From: Sequoia sempervirens
Taxonomy: Eukaryota > Streptophyta > Pinopsida > Cupressales > Cupressaceae
Direction: 5' to 3'
Assembly (NCBI GenBank): GCA_007258455.2
Contig: VDFB02000003.1
Coordinates: forward strand, 43,093,986 to 43,157,985
Length of the DNA: 64,000 nt
Below are positions 45,931-58,199 of the stretch, one piece after another. Both the position numbers and the translations under genes were made by a program. The notes below the pieces were generated by a model. That model saw nothing but the letters and a program-made list of their open reading frames with translations. It ran no database searches and was not told where the DNA came from. Every line of letters starts with the position of its first letter. The stretch's first letter is position 1.

Positions 45931-47317
45931 ATATGACATGGAGATTCAACCCATGAAGTTGGTCCAAGGGCAGAACCTCACTCGAACAATAGATGAAACG
46001 ATAACTGAAGTAGGACCTGAACTCATCGTGCAACAATACCATCTGGAAGATGTTTCTCTTGGAGAATGGTACGATGACATTGTCTACTATTTGTTGAAAA
46101 ACAAGTGCTGGTGTCGGCTGCAAGGAGTGCAAAAGCGTTCTCTAAGACTAAAGAGAAACAACTACATGCTGCAAGGATCTATGTTATACAAAAGAAACCA
46201 TGAGGGAATTTATCTTAGATGCCTTGGAAAAGAAGAAGCAGCTAGAGTCCTCAAAGAGTTTCATGAAAAAATTGGCACTGGCCACAGATTCAGCCCTTCA
46301 ACTGCTCACCAGATTCTGCAGGCTAGGTATTACTGACCAACAATGTTTAAAGATGCACATAACCATGTCAAAACCTATCACATTTTTCAAACTGCTGCTA
46401 CCAGAGAAAGAAGTGTTGTTGTTTCACTGCAACCAGTCTTGGAGGTAAGGCCGTTCGCTCAGTGGGGACTCGACTTCATTGGTCCGGTAAGCCCACCATC
46501 CTCTATAGGCCATAGGTACATTCTAACCATCTCTGATTACTGTACTAGATGGACATAAGCAATAGCATGTAGGCAATGTACTACTAAGGTTATTAATTTT
46601 TTAGAAAGTTTTATCTTGAATTGCTTTAGCTGTCCATTTTTCCTTGTGTATGATAATGGCCCCGCCTTTTCCTCGCTTAAATTTGCTAGTTAGGGTTTCA
46701 ATTATGGGATAGCGCTTAAATTTTCTTCCAATTATTACCCTTAAGGAAATAGCCTAGTCGATTCAACAAATAAAAATCTGATATCTATGATTAAGAAGTT
46801 TCTTGATAGGAATCCCAAAGACTGGCACACCTAGCTGCGTTTTGCCCTTTGGGAAGATCCTACACACCATAAGGCTGTTGTGGGTGATTCCCCATTTCAT
46901 CTCATCTATGGCTTAGAGCCCATCTTTCTTTTCCACCTCAAGATTCCCATGCTCCAGTTTATCAACACATACTATGAGGAAGGAGATCGCCAAGAAGCCC
47001 GTTTAGTTGAGTTGTTGTACCTAGAAGAATTTTGTGATAGAGAAATTGAATTTTTTTCCAAAAACTGGGGCATAGTAAAAAGATGGTTTGGTCATCGAGC
47101 CAAAGTAAAGGCCTTTAGGATTGCTGATTTAGTCCTTTATTGGGACAAGGCCCATGGAAAGAAAGGGGGACATGAAAAATTCGACAAGCTCTGGCTTGGC
47201 CCCTTTTAGATTTTAGAAATCTTAATAGATAATTCCTTTCACCTCAAAACACTCATCGGAGAGGATGTCCCGTTGCTAGTTAATAGACAACACCTCAAGA
47301 ATTATTTCCTTTCCTAA
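45931..47317 (+). pseudogene. Integrase
   Basis: Starts with a linker and the usual 'YKRNHEGIYLRCLGKEEAAR' (46187-46240). The zinc-binding HHCC region is at about 46260-46400: both His positions are recognisable ('EFHEKIGTGH'), but the Cys pair is replaced ('HVKTYHIFQ'). The catalytic core has Asp in 'WGLDFIGP' (46462-46486) and Asp in 'VYDNGPAFSS' (about 46648-46680). The third residue, normally Glu, is Asp in 'GNSLVDSTNK' (46749-46778). The C-terminal region ends 'HLKNYFLS' with TAA at 47315-47317; 'KLWLGPF' at 47190-47209 is the usual GPF block. Several stops are present. No chromodomain was seen. This copy could not integrate. Confidence 0.88.
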
Positions 47318-48213
47318 GCCTTTCAGGATCGTCTTTTGTATATAGCGATACATAGGTTAGTTTAGGTTCTTTTGCTTTCCTGCCTCACTGTTGTCTCATT
47401 TCTGCTTGCTTTCCCAGCTCTTGTTTTTGCTGAGGGTGTTCCTTCATTCTTAATGTGGTGGTTATCCTTGGCATATTAGATGACCTACTTTGTTTCCCGC
47501 TCTTACATTAATTTATGACCACTCCCATGAAGCAGGTTTCCATACTTGAACTCTGGCTTGACCTAGGATAGAACCCTTGGTTGAATCTTGTCACATTTAT
47601 ATCACATCACGTGCGAAAAACACATTTTAAATGTTTTTGATGAATCGTACAATAGTTGTTATGAGGTTCTAGCAAGTCAAAAATCCTAAGTCTATTCCAG
47701 TGACCACTGCAATTCCAAACCCATAGTAAGCTTCAATGCTTACGTAGTTGAGCAAAAAGAAAGAGTGCCAAAAAGAAAATATCATAAAAGAAAAGAAAAG
47801 TGTCAAAACAAGAATCTGTATGGGTGTGCAGACAACTCTATCGGGGCCATGGATTCCTGACTAGCAATAGAGAATGTTCATCGGGTCACAGCGATAACTA
47901 CATTGGGGCTATGGACACTTGAATGGTAGTGGAGCAATGTCTAGGTTACTTTTGGGGTTAGACAACTTACATAGCTTGCCTTGACTGATTAATGACTATT
48001 TGTTATGGTTTTTGAAGAAAGGGAAAGAACTCACTATGCACACACCTATGAGATATCCCCATGACTCTATTCAACTAAGGATCCCCTCCTCCTTTGAGTT
48101 CCTAGTTCACTTATGGTAACTGGCTTTTGGTCTGTGAAACCAGAGATTCTGGGCTCTAAATGAATCTTTACCCTTAAAATGCTTGGGAGTGTTCTCCAAG
48201 AAGATTCACCATT
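47318..48213 (+). other. Non-coding 3' internal region of the 25-kb element
   Basis: About 0.9 kb between the integrase stop and the 3' LTR. It includes two imperfect copies of a short motif with 'GGGGC(C/T)ATGGA' (47840-47935) and a purine run at 47755-47815. The bases directly before the LTR (CAAGAAGATTCACCATT) are a poor polypurine tract. The better A/G-rich runs lie several hundred bases upstream. Confidence 0.5.
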
Positions 48214-48715
48214 TGTTGTGCCTATAGCACACACGCCCCATTTAGATCGGGGACCCCTTCTCTCCTTTCACCTTCACTGAGTCAATTTTTTCCTTTGCCT
48301 CATTTTCTATGCCCCTAATTTTGAGCTTCAAGTGGTCAAGAGCCATAAAGTCACCATTCTTTAGTTGACTAAAATTTTCCACCCTAAAATTTTCTAAGTC
48401 CCTAGCCCTTGCATGAGTTCCCATGCGGACTTCCCTCAGTCCTTTGCTCTGGCATACTCCACGTCCTATGGGTCCATAGCTGCGAGATTCCTTTTGTGCC
48501 TCATCATTCTTTGTTCATTGTTTAAACTATGGTTGACCCAGGGTGTCCACCTGCATGGCGGGTTCCACACTCTTCCTTGCCGATTATCTCTCAGCCGCTC
48601 ATCAACGACGAAGCCTTGAGGTCTTTCTGCATTGCGTGCTCTACACTTCCCGCACTCAACAACTCCACCAACTGTCATAACTACATTTATTGCGGGTCAT
48701 AAATGAGGATTTTCC

Positions 48716-48724
48716 TATAAATAG
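48716..48724 (+). promoter_or_regulatory. TATA box 1 (3' LTR)
   Basis: TATAAATAG, identical to 31176-31184 and at the same distance from the LTR start. Confidence 0.65.
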
Positions 48725-48857
48725 GTACTATGACCTGTCATTTTCACACAAAAATTCAAAATTTATCAGAGAAAATGGCTATTGAACCTCCTGCACCTGC
48801 ATTGCCCCTGCTCGACCCAAGATTCAGATTGTCATCAAATTTCTTGCACTCTTCCAG

Positions 48858-50458
48858 GTATGTACACCACCCTTGAGACCTTGAATGAGTATTTAATGCA
48901 ACTGCGACTTCTAAAATGATGAATAAATATTTAAGGTAAATCATTTAAACCCCCTTACAACATTCAACAACCATCCTGGTAGTATGCCCCACATCAAAAT
49001 CCTTTGGAAACTTGTTTAAAACATTCAAACAACGCTGCTACATTAATATGAAACTTGGTCTTATCATCACCATTCTTTATGTAGTGATACTCCCTATGCA
49101 GCCTACAACATTATCACCGCCATCTGAGTTGGAACCCACGGGTGGTCCCCGTCTCGTAGCTGTTCTCAAATGGCCCGCCTTTACCTACATCCCACATTGT
49201 GGGTCCCACTGAAACCATTTCCTTTGAATGAAAAAACAAAGTCTTAGTCTGCGGGCAATCCCTTGCGGGTCGCCGCCCGCGGGTTGCTGCCCGCGGGTGG
49301 CCGTCCCGTGGATGTTATTCCCTAATGGCTAGGTCATCACTTCCATCCACATGGTGGGTATCGTTTCTTTGACGACCGTTCCCAATTTATATGAATAAGT
49401 GCTAAGCCAAGTCTTTCTTGTGGGTCATCGCTTGCAGATCTCCGTCCACTCTTCGTTATCGCTTTAACGCCACACACTAATGGCTACACCATTGCTCCTT
49501 CCTGCACTATAGACTCTGTGGCCCTCTACATTGTCCTGAGTTGCTAAATGAAAACGCTAAGGAAAAACCCTCCATTCAAGCTAATCCCTGCAGGGGTCCG
49601 TCTATGGACTGCCTTGCCTCCTTCGTCGTTCCTTCATGCTCGAGCAACTTTGTCTGCTTGCCCTATGGACTCCACCTGGGTCATGTCCTTTTAGGACTTC
49701 AAAGAAAAAAATAAAAGATGGTAGCCATGCAGATCGTTGCGGGCCGCCGTCTATGGCCTGCCATTCCTTGGTTGCCATTTGTTGACAATGGTGTCATCCC
49801 TTCCACCTGTGGTGCAGATTTTGCGCCTTTCTCCACCGAATGAGGTCATCTTAGACAAAATGATTAGCTTTAAGTGTCTTGTAGGTTTGTCTGTGTGGAC
49901 TGCCACATGCAGACCACCATCTCATCTTCGTCGTTCCTAATGACCATCATACAATGACTGTCTGTTGGTTCCCACCCACATGCCTCCAAGTGATAAAAAC
50001 TAAGCAAGATAACTCATGCTGCCCTAACCACCTATGGGTCCCACACTGTAGAGCTCCCCATGTGGGATTATGTGCCCTGTTCATCATTTCCTAATGGCAA
50101 AACCCGAATGACCATGAAGCCTCCTGCCTCCGCACACCTCAAGCCCGCACAGGTGTAACAACCAACTAGGTGACTCTAAAGACTTTATAATTGATCTCCA
50201 CATGTGCCAAGTTGCCTTCTAAAGACTTTGACCACCAAAACCTCATTGTGGAACTTTGATTGTGGGCGTCTGTCTGTGGGTTGTCGTGACCCCAGCACCG
50301 TCCTGCTCCTAATCACCCTAATAGCCTCTAGCCCATAGAAACCCACATCCCTAGACTTGTATTCTTATATTTAATCTAAATGAGCCTCGAACGATGAACA
50401 CTGATGGATTTTATGATCTTTTAAAGATGAATTGTTGGATCTAACCCTTGTTTTGTAG
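48858..50458 (+). other. Candidate intron upstream of the LTR ORF (3' LTR)
   Basis: Donor CAG then GTATGT at 48858; acceptor TTTTGTAG ending at 50458, again 30 bp before the conserved Met at 50489. In this copy the would-be first exon contains an open frame starting MAIEPPAPALP at 48775 that reads to the donor. Joined to the second exon it meets a stop at once, so it would be a short upstream ORF rather than part of the protein. Confidence 0.4.
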
Positions 50459-50488
50459 GATTTAAACTAACGCTTCACTGATTTTCAT

Positions 50489-53400
50489 ATGAATGCACTT
50501 ACTATGTCTTTATATGTAGAATTTATGGAATATTTTGCGGTTTCATTAGGGAAGTCGACTGAGGAAGAGAAAGGAAAGAAGCCTACAAAAGCACTGAGAG
50601 GGAAAGAAGAGAAAGATCAAATGAAGTACCAATTCCATGGGGTGGAGTGTACCTCCAAGATTACCTCCACCTGGGATTCTATATTAGATGCAAACCTTGG
50701 GAATGTGGATATAGATGAGTTCTGATGAAGGGTAATGATCCACCCTACAACTGAGAATGCATGGAAAATTAGAAAGAGTGGTCTTGCTAAGATAGTCGGC
50801 TCCCTGCCACACTTGTGGCCCCAAAGTTAGTTATGGTCTACAGGGAATTCTATCACAATAATAGAAAGATCATTGACCATGACGGTGGAGTAATAGTTGA
50901 TTTATCTGCCAAATCTATAGGTCAGATGTTCCATATTCCTACATTCGATGTCATGGAGGAAATAGAGAAGGAATATGTCGATAATATGTGGAATATAGAC
51001 CCTCTAGCATGCACAAAATTGATCAACCAACATTGGTTGAAGGAAAAGAGGGGCAGTACTACCAAGATACCATAGGAGTTGTTTAGAAGTGACTTCCATG
51101 AGTACCATGACTTGGTCACTCTATTGAGCAGGGTAATGGGCCTCCCCACTGCTGCCTTCTTTCAAGAATGGATGTTCTACTTCATCGAGGAGATCATTTG
51201 TGGTAAAAAAAAGTTCCATTGGGTGAAGATCATCAATGACAACATACATAACCAGCTTATGGCTATAAAGAAAATGTCCATGTTTTACATGACCTCCTAC
51301 TTGGTGTACCTCCTAGTAGAGAAATTCTCGTACAAGGGCCTCTTTGTTGCAAATAACCTGGAACCTAGGAGAGAAGACCTCAAAGTATATGACCACTACC
51401 CTCAGTTGCAATACATAAAGTTCAAGAGGGAGTACCAGAGGGTAAATGATGCCTTTATTGGGCACATCATCAAACTCCTTGGGGTAGACTTTGAAAGAAG
51501 AGTGTCTCATAGTGCCAGAGCCTTCATTTTGCGGTTTGGGTATCAGTTCATTCAGTTCCCAAAATTTACATACCTCAAAATGGAGGGGTTCTCCGAGAGG
51601 CCTTATAAGATGTTGTGCTACTCCAATGACTGCATGATCCTATTGGAGGTTTCCCAACAACTAAAAAACTCCCATGCCCTACCGAGTGACAAACACAGAG
51701 CAGGGACCCCATATCCCCTAAACTTTGGGCAAGGAATGTATGCGTGTCCCATGGCCCAATGCACAAAATATTAAGAGATGGAGTTGGAAGAATATAATCT
51801 AGAACTTCACACAGCCTGAGGGAGAATGGACCCATATGGAAAATTGAAGAAATGGGTTGGGAAACAGTATGCTCATCTACCTCATGTCGAACATTTCTAG
51901 GCCAATTTTCAAGATGATAAAGAAGTGTGGATGAGACACTATATGAGGATGACAACCCAATTTGTGAGGTCGATAAATCTGTTTCCAATACTTGACCAAA
52001 TAGTAGAAGAAGATGATACCATTGTTGATGAGAGGTTCAATGCTATGGCTAAATTTCCGCTATTGTTGATAGACTAGGATGAAGAAGAGGTCACTGACCT
52101 CGATATAGTGACGCAACCAATTGAAAACCAAACAAGACAATTGGTAGATTCCCAAATTGCTCAGCTCAAAGTACAAGGTGTTGTACTAACTTATGGTGAG
52201 CTCGAGGATAAGGTCGAGAGAAAAACTGATAGTCGAGCAATTGCTGCCCCAATAGAAGAAGCCCCTAAATCCCCTCTAGCAACAAGATCAAAAAAAAAGG
52301 AAGGATGTGCCTGAGTGCAATCCCAAGCATAAAGTGTACACTCGCAAGGCTACGGAGAGAGAATCTTCGAAGAAAGTAAAGAAAATAGGAGGGTTTTTAA
52401 GTGAAATTCCTACAACTGAGGAGGACCCCCAGCACAAAGGAGAAGAAGAAATTGATCAGCCACAATCACCACATGCCACATTCGATCCCGCTACTATTGC
52501 TACCGTTGCCACTCCTCCACCTCCTCCATATCAAGCGCTGCCTGTTTCATCTCCACTCGCCATGGACATTTTAGTTTACCTCACTTCCACCTCACCAACG
52601 ATGGATTCCTCCTTGGCCACTACATCCTCGTCATCCTCCTCCTCTCTACCTCTTCCATTACCTACTATCTCTGCCCCAATTCCTATAGTTGCCACTACTA
52701 CTATGCCACCACTCACTCTGCTAGATGCTTTTGTAAAGTACATGCAAGGTATATCTACTGAGATCTTTAGGGTGATAATGAATCCTATAGTTCAAGATTT
52801 AATGTCCTAGATTGTTGTTGGACTACCTCTTGCTCTACCACCTATAGAGCCACCACAGATGGAGGCTACTATGCAAATATCTGAAGAAATGGAGAAGCAC
52901 CAAAGGGAGGCTACTAAAGGCATAATTGAAGAGCCCAAGGACCCTTTCAAAGTTGATTATTTTAAACATCCAGAGGGTGGGTTAAACATAAAATTGGATA
53001 AGGTGGCATTCCATGAGGAAAGTTCACACTCTTCAGAGGAGGGAATTGAGGCTCTTAACTAAAGATACATAATAAAAACCTTAGATCAAGAGTTAGAAGA
53101 GGAGCTATCCCAACAACTCAAAGATGTAGGTAAAAATGCTAAATATGAGGAGCATCATTTTGAAGAGAAGATTGGCATTGATTTCAATGTGGAGATACTG
53201 AAAGAGCCTCCACTAATTGGCCAAGACAAGGGCCTCATTTGGGAAGAAGAAGTGCCTCCTAAAAAGGAGGGTGAAGAGAAGGAAAAAGGAAAAAAAGATG
53301 TACTGAAGAAGAGCCCCGAGCCTGAGCATCACGCTGGGCTCAAACAAGAAGAAGGGAAGGCATCCCAAAAGGAAGATCTCACTAAAGAAATAGAGCCTCC

Positions 53401-54828
53401 AATGAGTCAGATAGAGAAAAGGCTATACAGATCAAGGACTTAGATGAAGAAGAGAGAATAGATGAAGAAGCTCTGGGCCATGAAGAGGAAAAAAATCAAC
53501 ATGAACAAAGAGAAGAAGGTGATCATGAATCACCCAAAGGAGAAGCCCAGGTGCCTAATTGGCTAGAGATGAAGCTACAAAAGAAAGTCCCTGCAGTTGT
53601 TGATCGAAAGGCTAGACTCGAAGCAATACTAGCTAGAACCTAGATGAAGACAAGAAAGGAGAAGAAGCTGAGAGTCTGTTCACACATCACAGTTGATGCC
53701 TCTGGATCAAGAATAATACAAATTGCTACCCCCATGATAGACAAAGGTGAAGGATCTAGTTATAATATCTTGACAATCAACTTGGGTCCGACAACTAGAG
53801 AGCAGAAGATTGATGAGTTCCAAAGGTCGAGGGCAACGATCATCAACAAATGAACAAGGATTAGTCTTCTAAAGAGGAACTAAAAGTACATGTGGTGGAT
53901 CTCACTGCCTACATTCAACAATGGATGTCCTTGGAAGAAGAGGCTCTGACAACATCATCCATGCCCCCTCGTCTCTCCCAAGAAGAGCTCAAAAAAATGG
54001 AGAAAATGAAGAATTGGACCAAGGCCACTGTGGATTGGTTCCAATGAGTGATCTATAATAGTGGCATGGGCATCCATCATGCTACCCAAATGTTCAAGAA
54101 ATTATAGGATTTGTAAAGTAGTTGTAATCCATGGAGAAAATGTGTCATAGATTCACCAAGCTATATAGGATCACATATCCTAAGCTTGAGGCCATTCTTA
54201 AGATGCCCAAGAAGACATGGGAAAAGGAATTAGGGCTCATAAAAGATGATCACTGGCTAGTAGAGACCTGGAAAATGGGCTTGGATCATAGAAGGGAAGT
54301 CCTAGAAAGGGTATGGCTGAAGTCGAGCTTGAACTCAAATGGGTTATGGAGCACAAAACTGACAGTGAGGACTACCTTAAAACAATGACTGATTATGACA
54401 TGCCTGCCCTAGAGATGGATCTAGATAAAATCAAGCCATTCTTCCATAAGAATATGGAGCAAGGGGCTATAGATGCATTAACAACGAATTTCATGGACTC
54501 TGTTGCAAGAGCATTTACACAGTCCGAGTAGGTAATCAAGGCCATGCCTAGATTCACCAAGCATTGGGAGCAGATCACAGGGAGATTCAAAAGACTAACC
54601 TTTCAAATCCTCCAATTTGACATCATGGAGTGGGATAAGCTCCAGGTTTTGATTGGGAAATTTGTGAAATATGCCACCCTTTAGAAGAATGCAAGGAAGC
54701 TAGTGATTGATGATGAGTTTATGACAGTATAGTTGGAAAAAAGAAGGCAATCACTAGAAGACAAAACTACTATAGTGTCAGAGCCACTAGAGGACAAAAA
54801 AAGAATAGACAAAAGTGTATTTTTATAA
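50489..54828 (+). pseudogene. Unrecognised LTR-encoded protein, 3' LTR copy
   Basis: The better preserved copy. Start MNALTMSLYVEFMEYF at 50489; stop TAA at 54826-54828. The longest intact piece is 231 codons (51079-51774), in the globular part, with 'GLPTAAFFQEWMFYFIEEII', 'KFHWVKIINDNIHNQLMAIK', 'FYMTSYLVYLLVEKFSYKGL' and 'YPLNFGQGMYACPMAQC'. Then follow an acidic linker, a Pro/Ser/Thr-rich part (52440-52700), 'LLDAFVKYMQGISTEIFRVI', a Lys/Glu-rich region (52860-53460) and a helical-looking C-terminus (54131-54531) with 'PKLEAILKMPKKTWEKELGL'. No signal peptide or membrane helix stands out, which argues against an env. The composition resembles a structural or nucleic-acid-associated protein, but the function is unknown. 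In the 3' LTR the ORF would sit at the end of a genomic RNA started at TATA box 2. Confidence 0.78.
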
Positions 54829-54925
54829 TGTTAAATTTTGGGGGTTAGGTGAAACCCTAATGTAAAATGAATCTTGGCCACACAATGAAAGTAAATCCTA
54901 GCCATTCATTTCACTTTTGAAAAAC

Positions 54926-54934
54926 TATAAATAG
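54926..54934 (+). promoter_or_regulatory. TATA box 2 (3' LTR)
   Basis: TATAAATAG, about 100 bp after the LTR ORF stop. The aligned site in the 5' LTR is TATAAAAAG. Confidence 0.65.
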
Positions 54935-55118
54935 GGGTCTCCTCTCATTTGCAGAGAGAGATTTGAGTTGTTGTGTAAAGACATGTTGCAAAATTTTTAA
55001 TGAGAATTACATTACTTTGGCAGATTCTTGTGTTTCTTCACATGTTGCATGATTCATCTTCTCAAAACTAGAATTTAGTTTTGTTGTTCTAAGTATTTCA
55101 AGTTGATTTTAGTAATTA

Positions 55119-55222
55119 GTTCATGTTGCAAATTGATAGTGAAGAATATTATAGTGTTGATGCCTTTCATGTTCATGCTGCACATTGATAGTGAAGAATG
55201 TTATAGTGTTGATGCCTTTCAT
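55119..55222 (+). repeat. 52-bp tandem duplication private to the 3' LTR
   Basis: Two copies of a segment containing ATTGATAGTGAAGAAT (from 55132 and 55184). The 5' LTR has a single copy at about 37627-37680, so the duplication arose after insertion. Confidence 0.85.
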
Positions 55223-55862
55223 GTTCATGCTTTTTGTTGTTTATTGATGATGATAAACAATGTAAAGCTATTCTAAACATTAATTTATTGCTTCCCTTAA
55301 AATTCATCTATTATTCATGTTTCATGGTGAATGGATAGCTGAAAATCTGTAGACCCCAGAAGATAACACTAGTTTCATGAGACTGTAAGTTATTTTGGTT
55401 AAGTGGAACTCAGTTTTGGGAAGGATGTCCACTGTAGCATCCTCCATTGTCATTGTTTAACATCGGTTTCAGGTCTAGGTACCCTTCTATCCCTTTTTCC
55501 TTTTTCCTTTTCTTTAAAATAAAAGCTAAGGCAAAGTTCTAGCATCATTGTAAAGACAAATCCGATGATAAACATGGAGTTTTAGACTGTTGTTTGAACT
55601 TGAAACAACTACACCTCATTCCAGAATTTCACAAAACTCCATTTGAAGATCCAATTCCTTCCAAACTTAGTGAACCATAAATTCCCTTTGTGATTATCAT
55701 CAAATCATATCAATTAACTAAGTTTTTTTTGCAAGTTATGACCTGACACCTGAGAGACCTTGGGATAATTTTCTTTAACTTTGTTGTAGGAAGTTATCTT
55801 TCAAGAGAGGTAGTGCACTTGTGTTCTACCTGTGTTGAGAATTTCAAAAACACCCATCAACA

Positions 55863-55867
55863 AACAT
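55863..55867. repeat. Probable target duplication of the 25-kb element, right (AACAT)
   Basis: Directly after the LTR end; four of five bases match GACAT at 30655-30659. Confidence 0.7.
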
Positions 55868-57745
55868 CACTTAGACCACTCAAGATATGTATGAATTAGG
55901 CTCATGTGACATTTCAAAGCCTTTTAATTCAATTCATTCTCTAGAAATGCAAATACCAAAATTGGAGGGAAAGAAATATCTCTTGTCACATTGAAAAAGA
56001 TGTAAGGCAACATGAAGTTTAAAAAAAAACATGCAGTAGGGGTAGACTATGGTATTGAATTTGATGAAAATTAATTCAAAAGGAGTTAATCATATATCAG
56101 ATACCATGAATGATCTAAGGACAAAATATGAAGTGAAAAAGAAATAAACCCTCTTGTTAGGGCTTAAAAAAAATATTAAGAGAGGAGGTTCCAATAAGTA
56201 TTAAGGGATCAAAATTAGGAAGGAAGAAGGATCAAGAAAAGGTTAAGTTGATAGGAGAGTCGATATAATTGGGCATTATTAAAAAAATTGACAATAATTA
56301 ATCCCATAAAATTATTTTGATATATTGGAATTCTAGGGGTTTGAGTAACTACCCTTGTAAAATATCTACTCATAACCTTATCCGAGAATATAGAGTGAAT
56401 ATTATTTTCATTTAGGAAATAGAGTTGTTTGTGTAAGGTATGACACACATATATTTTAATATTTGGAAATGCGTTCAATATCTATGTATTGGTACCCTTG
56501 GTAATGTTAGGGAGTGTATTTTTTCTAGAACCCTCATAAAATTACCCCATCCTAGTGGTTAGGGAGTAGAAATTCAATTTTGATGGTGGTCTCTTGTTTT
56601 GATTTAGGTAAAACTATCCTACTCACAAATATGTATGCACCTTCATAATTCCTAGGTAAGGTTTTACTTTGGGCCCATGTTAGATTTATTCAATCCTTAA
56701 TTCCTTCTCTCCCATATATTTTAGTATGGTATTTTAATGTAATAACTAATATTAATTAGAAAACATGAAACATTGATTGTATTGGACATTCTTCTTCTCT
56801 AGTGAGAAAGAATCCTCTTTTCTTGATTTGGTGGATGTGGTGCTAAGAAATACTAACATCACCTAGATTAAAAAAATATATGTAGATAACTCAATTTTAG
56901 AAATATTAGACAGATTCCTAGTCTTTGATCATTAGATTAATGATAGTTGGGCTTCATTTTAAAAAAAAATGGGTTTTAAGGGATTTGATAATTGAAAAAT
57001 CAAATTATCTTCTTCAATTTTTCACTCCCAAAGCATCCCCTTTCATGTTCCAACTCATGTGGCTTGGGATTTACATTTATTTAATATCATGAATATTTGG
57101 TGGGTTGAAAGGAGGCCTACTCATGGGACAACTATATATTCCTTTTTTAAGAGACTTTAATTTTTTAAACACAAGCTTAATAAGTGAAATAAATTCTCTT
57201 TTAGAAAATTTTTCAATCAAAATATTATCTCCAAAAGTAGTTAGAAAGAATAAATTTATAAATTAAGGATGAGGGTATGATAGAGGAGATTTTGAAAGAG
57301 GAATCTACCTGTTCCAAATAATTAGCAAAATGAGATATTTGAGAAGAATTTTCTTAGGAAGGTGGCAAGAATAATTTTTTTATAATTCTATGAAATATTG
57401 GATAAGTGGTAATGTTATTGCTTCCTTCATATCAGTGTAGGGTGAAAATTTATCTTCTTTCCAAGATATATCTAGGGAGGTTATAAAAAAAAAATCATCT
57501 TTATTCACTAAGGAGGGTGCCTAAACCTTTAAAGAGGAGAGACTCATCCTTGATTGCACACTCATTGGTCTCTAAAAATTTGAATAAGTTACTTTTGGAT
57601 ACCATCTCCATGCAAGAGATGATTTTTTTTTTCTTCCAAATGAAAAAAGGGTAAGGCGTCTGGATCATATGGTTTCCCTATAGAGTTATCTTAGATTTTC
57701 TGGGAGATTATGAAGTTTTATTTGTTATTGTAAGGAAGCTAAGGT
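55868..57745 (+). pseudogene. LINE A, right half: ORF1 end, endonuclease, start of RT
   Basis: Continuation of the LINE interrupted at 30659. The ORF1 C-terminus is recognisable by 'GRKKDQEKVKLIGES' (56217-56258), which matches LINE B ORF1. ORF2 then starts near 56305 with 'KIILIYWNSRGLSNYP', and 'REYRVNIIFI' (stop in place of Gln) 'EIEL' marks the endonuclease. 'DLVDVVLRNTNIT' and 'DRFLVFDH' (56830-56935) are its second half. The RT fingers appear as 'MKKG' and 'GSYGFPIEL' (57640-57700), where LINE B has KKGKAPGPDGFPIEF. LINE sense is lost near 57745, before the catalytic core, so the 3' part is deleted or replaced. Confidence 0.78.
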
Positions 57746-58199
57746 AGTAGAACAACTTCCTACACTAATCTTGAGAGGAGGATAATGCAAAACTTCACAG
57801 ATCTTTTCAACAATTATAGAAACTTAAAAAAACTAAACATAAATATCATGCATAGCACAACACAATTATTTACGTGGGAAAAACTCTTTTAGGAGAAAAA
57901 CCCCACACTCTGAAAACCCTTTCATTATGATCTTTTTATTCTTCTGGTTTATTTTCTTCTTCACTATTTGATTGTATCACAATAGGTTACATATTATTGC
58001 TATCAACATGATTATGAGCACTATTATTCATATGAGCCTCTTTCATTCTTTTCTTAGGTTGGGATAGGTAAATTTTGACTTCATGGTTTAGCAAAGGTGG
58101 TGGGGTGGAGTCAGGAGATGATGAGGATGGATGGGTAGGAGGTACTTCATCAGAGTTGGAATGGATGGATGAATGGTTATTAGATAAGGTTTCACACTT
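57746..58199. other. Possible LTR remnant
   Basis: Non-coding. Contains ACGTGGGAAAAACTC...GGAGAAAAACCCC (57873-57905), a motif seen in plant copia LTRs. No TG...CA ends or partner could be found. It lies between the broken end of LINE A and a minus-strand gypsy. Confidence 0.3.

Larger units (their letters stand above)
30660..55862 (+). mobile_element. 25.2-kb Ty3/gypsy retrotransposon with 7.6-kb coding LTRs
   Basis: A single insertion, bounded by TGTTG...CAACA LTR ends, a near-match target duplication, and the two halves of LINE A. Order: LTR 30660-38212, primer site 38217, gag 38285-39961, protease 40687-41200, RVT_3-type RNase H 43254-43727, RT and RNase H 44700-45930, integrase 45938-47317, non-coding 47318-48213, LTR 48214-55862. 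Each LTR also has a long sense-strand coding region. All reading frames are broken. The two LTRs are clearly more diverged than those of the 11-kb element, mostly by transitions, so this insertion is older. Confidence 0.92.
48214..55862 (+). repeat. 3' LTR of the 25-kb element (7649 bp)
   Basis: Begins TGTTGTGCCTATAGCACACA and ends ACACCCATCAACA. It carries the same order of parts as the 5' LTR. It retains more CpG sites in the GC-rich part (49260-49315). Private features include the 52-bp duplication at 55119-55222 and a segment near 55500-55590 that is missing from the other LTR. Confidence 0.93.

Noticed and set aside
48195..48213. Polypurine tract of the 25-kb element
   Set aside because: The sequence before the 3' LTR is not purine-rich enough to call; the true priming site remains unidentified.
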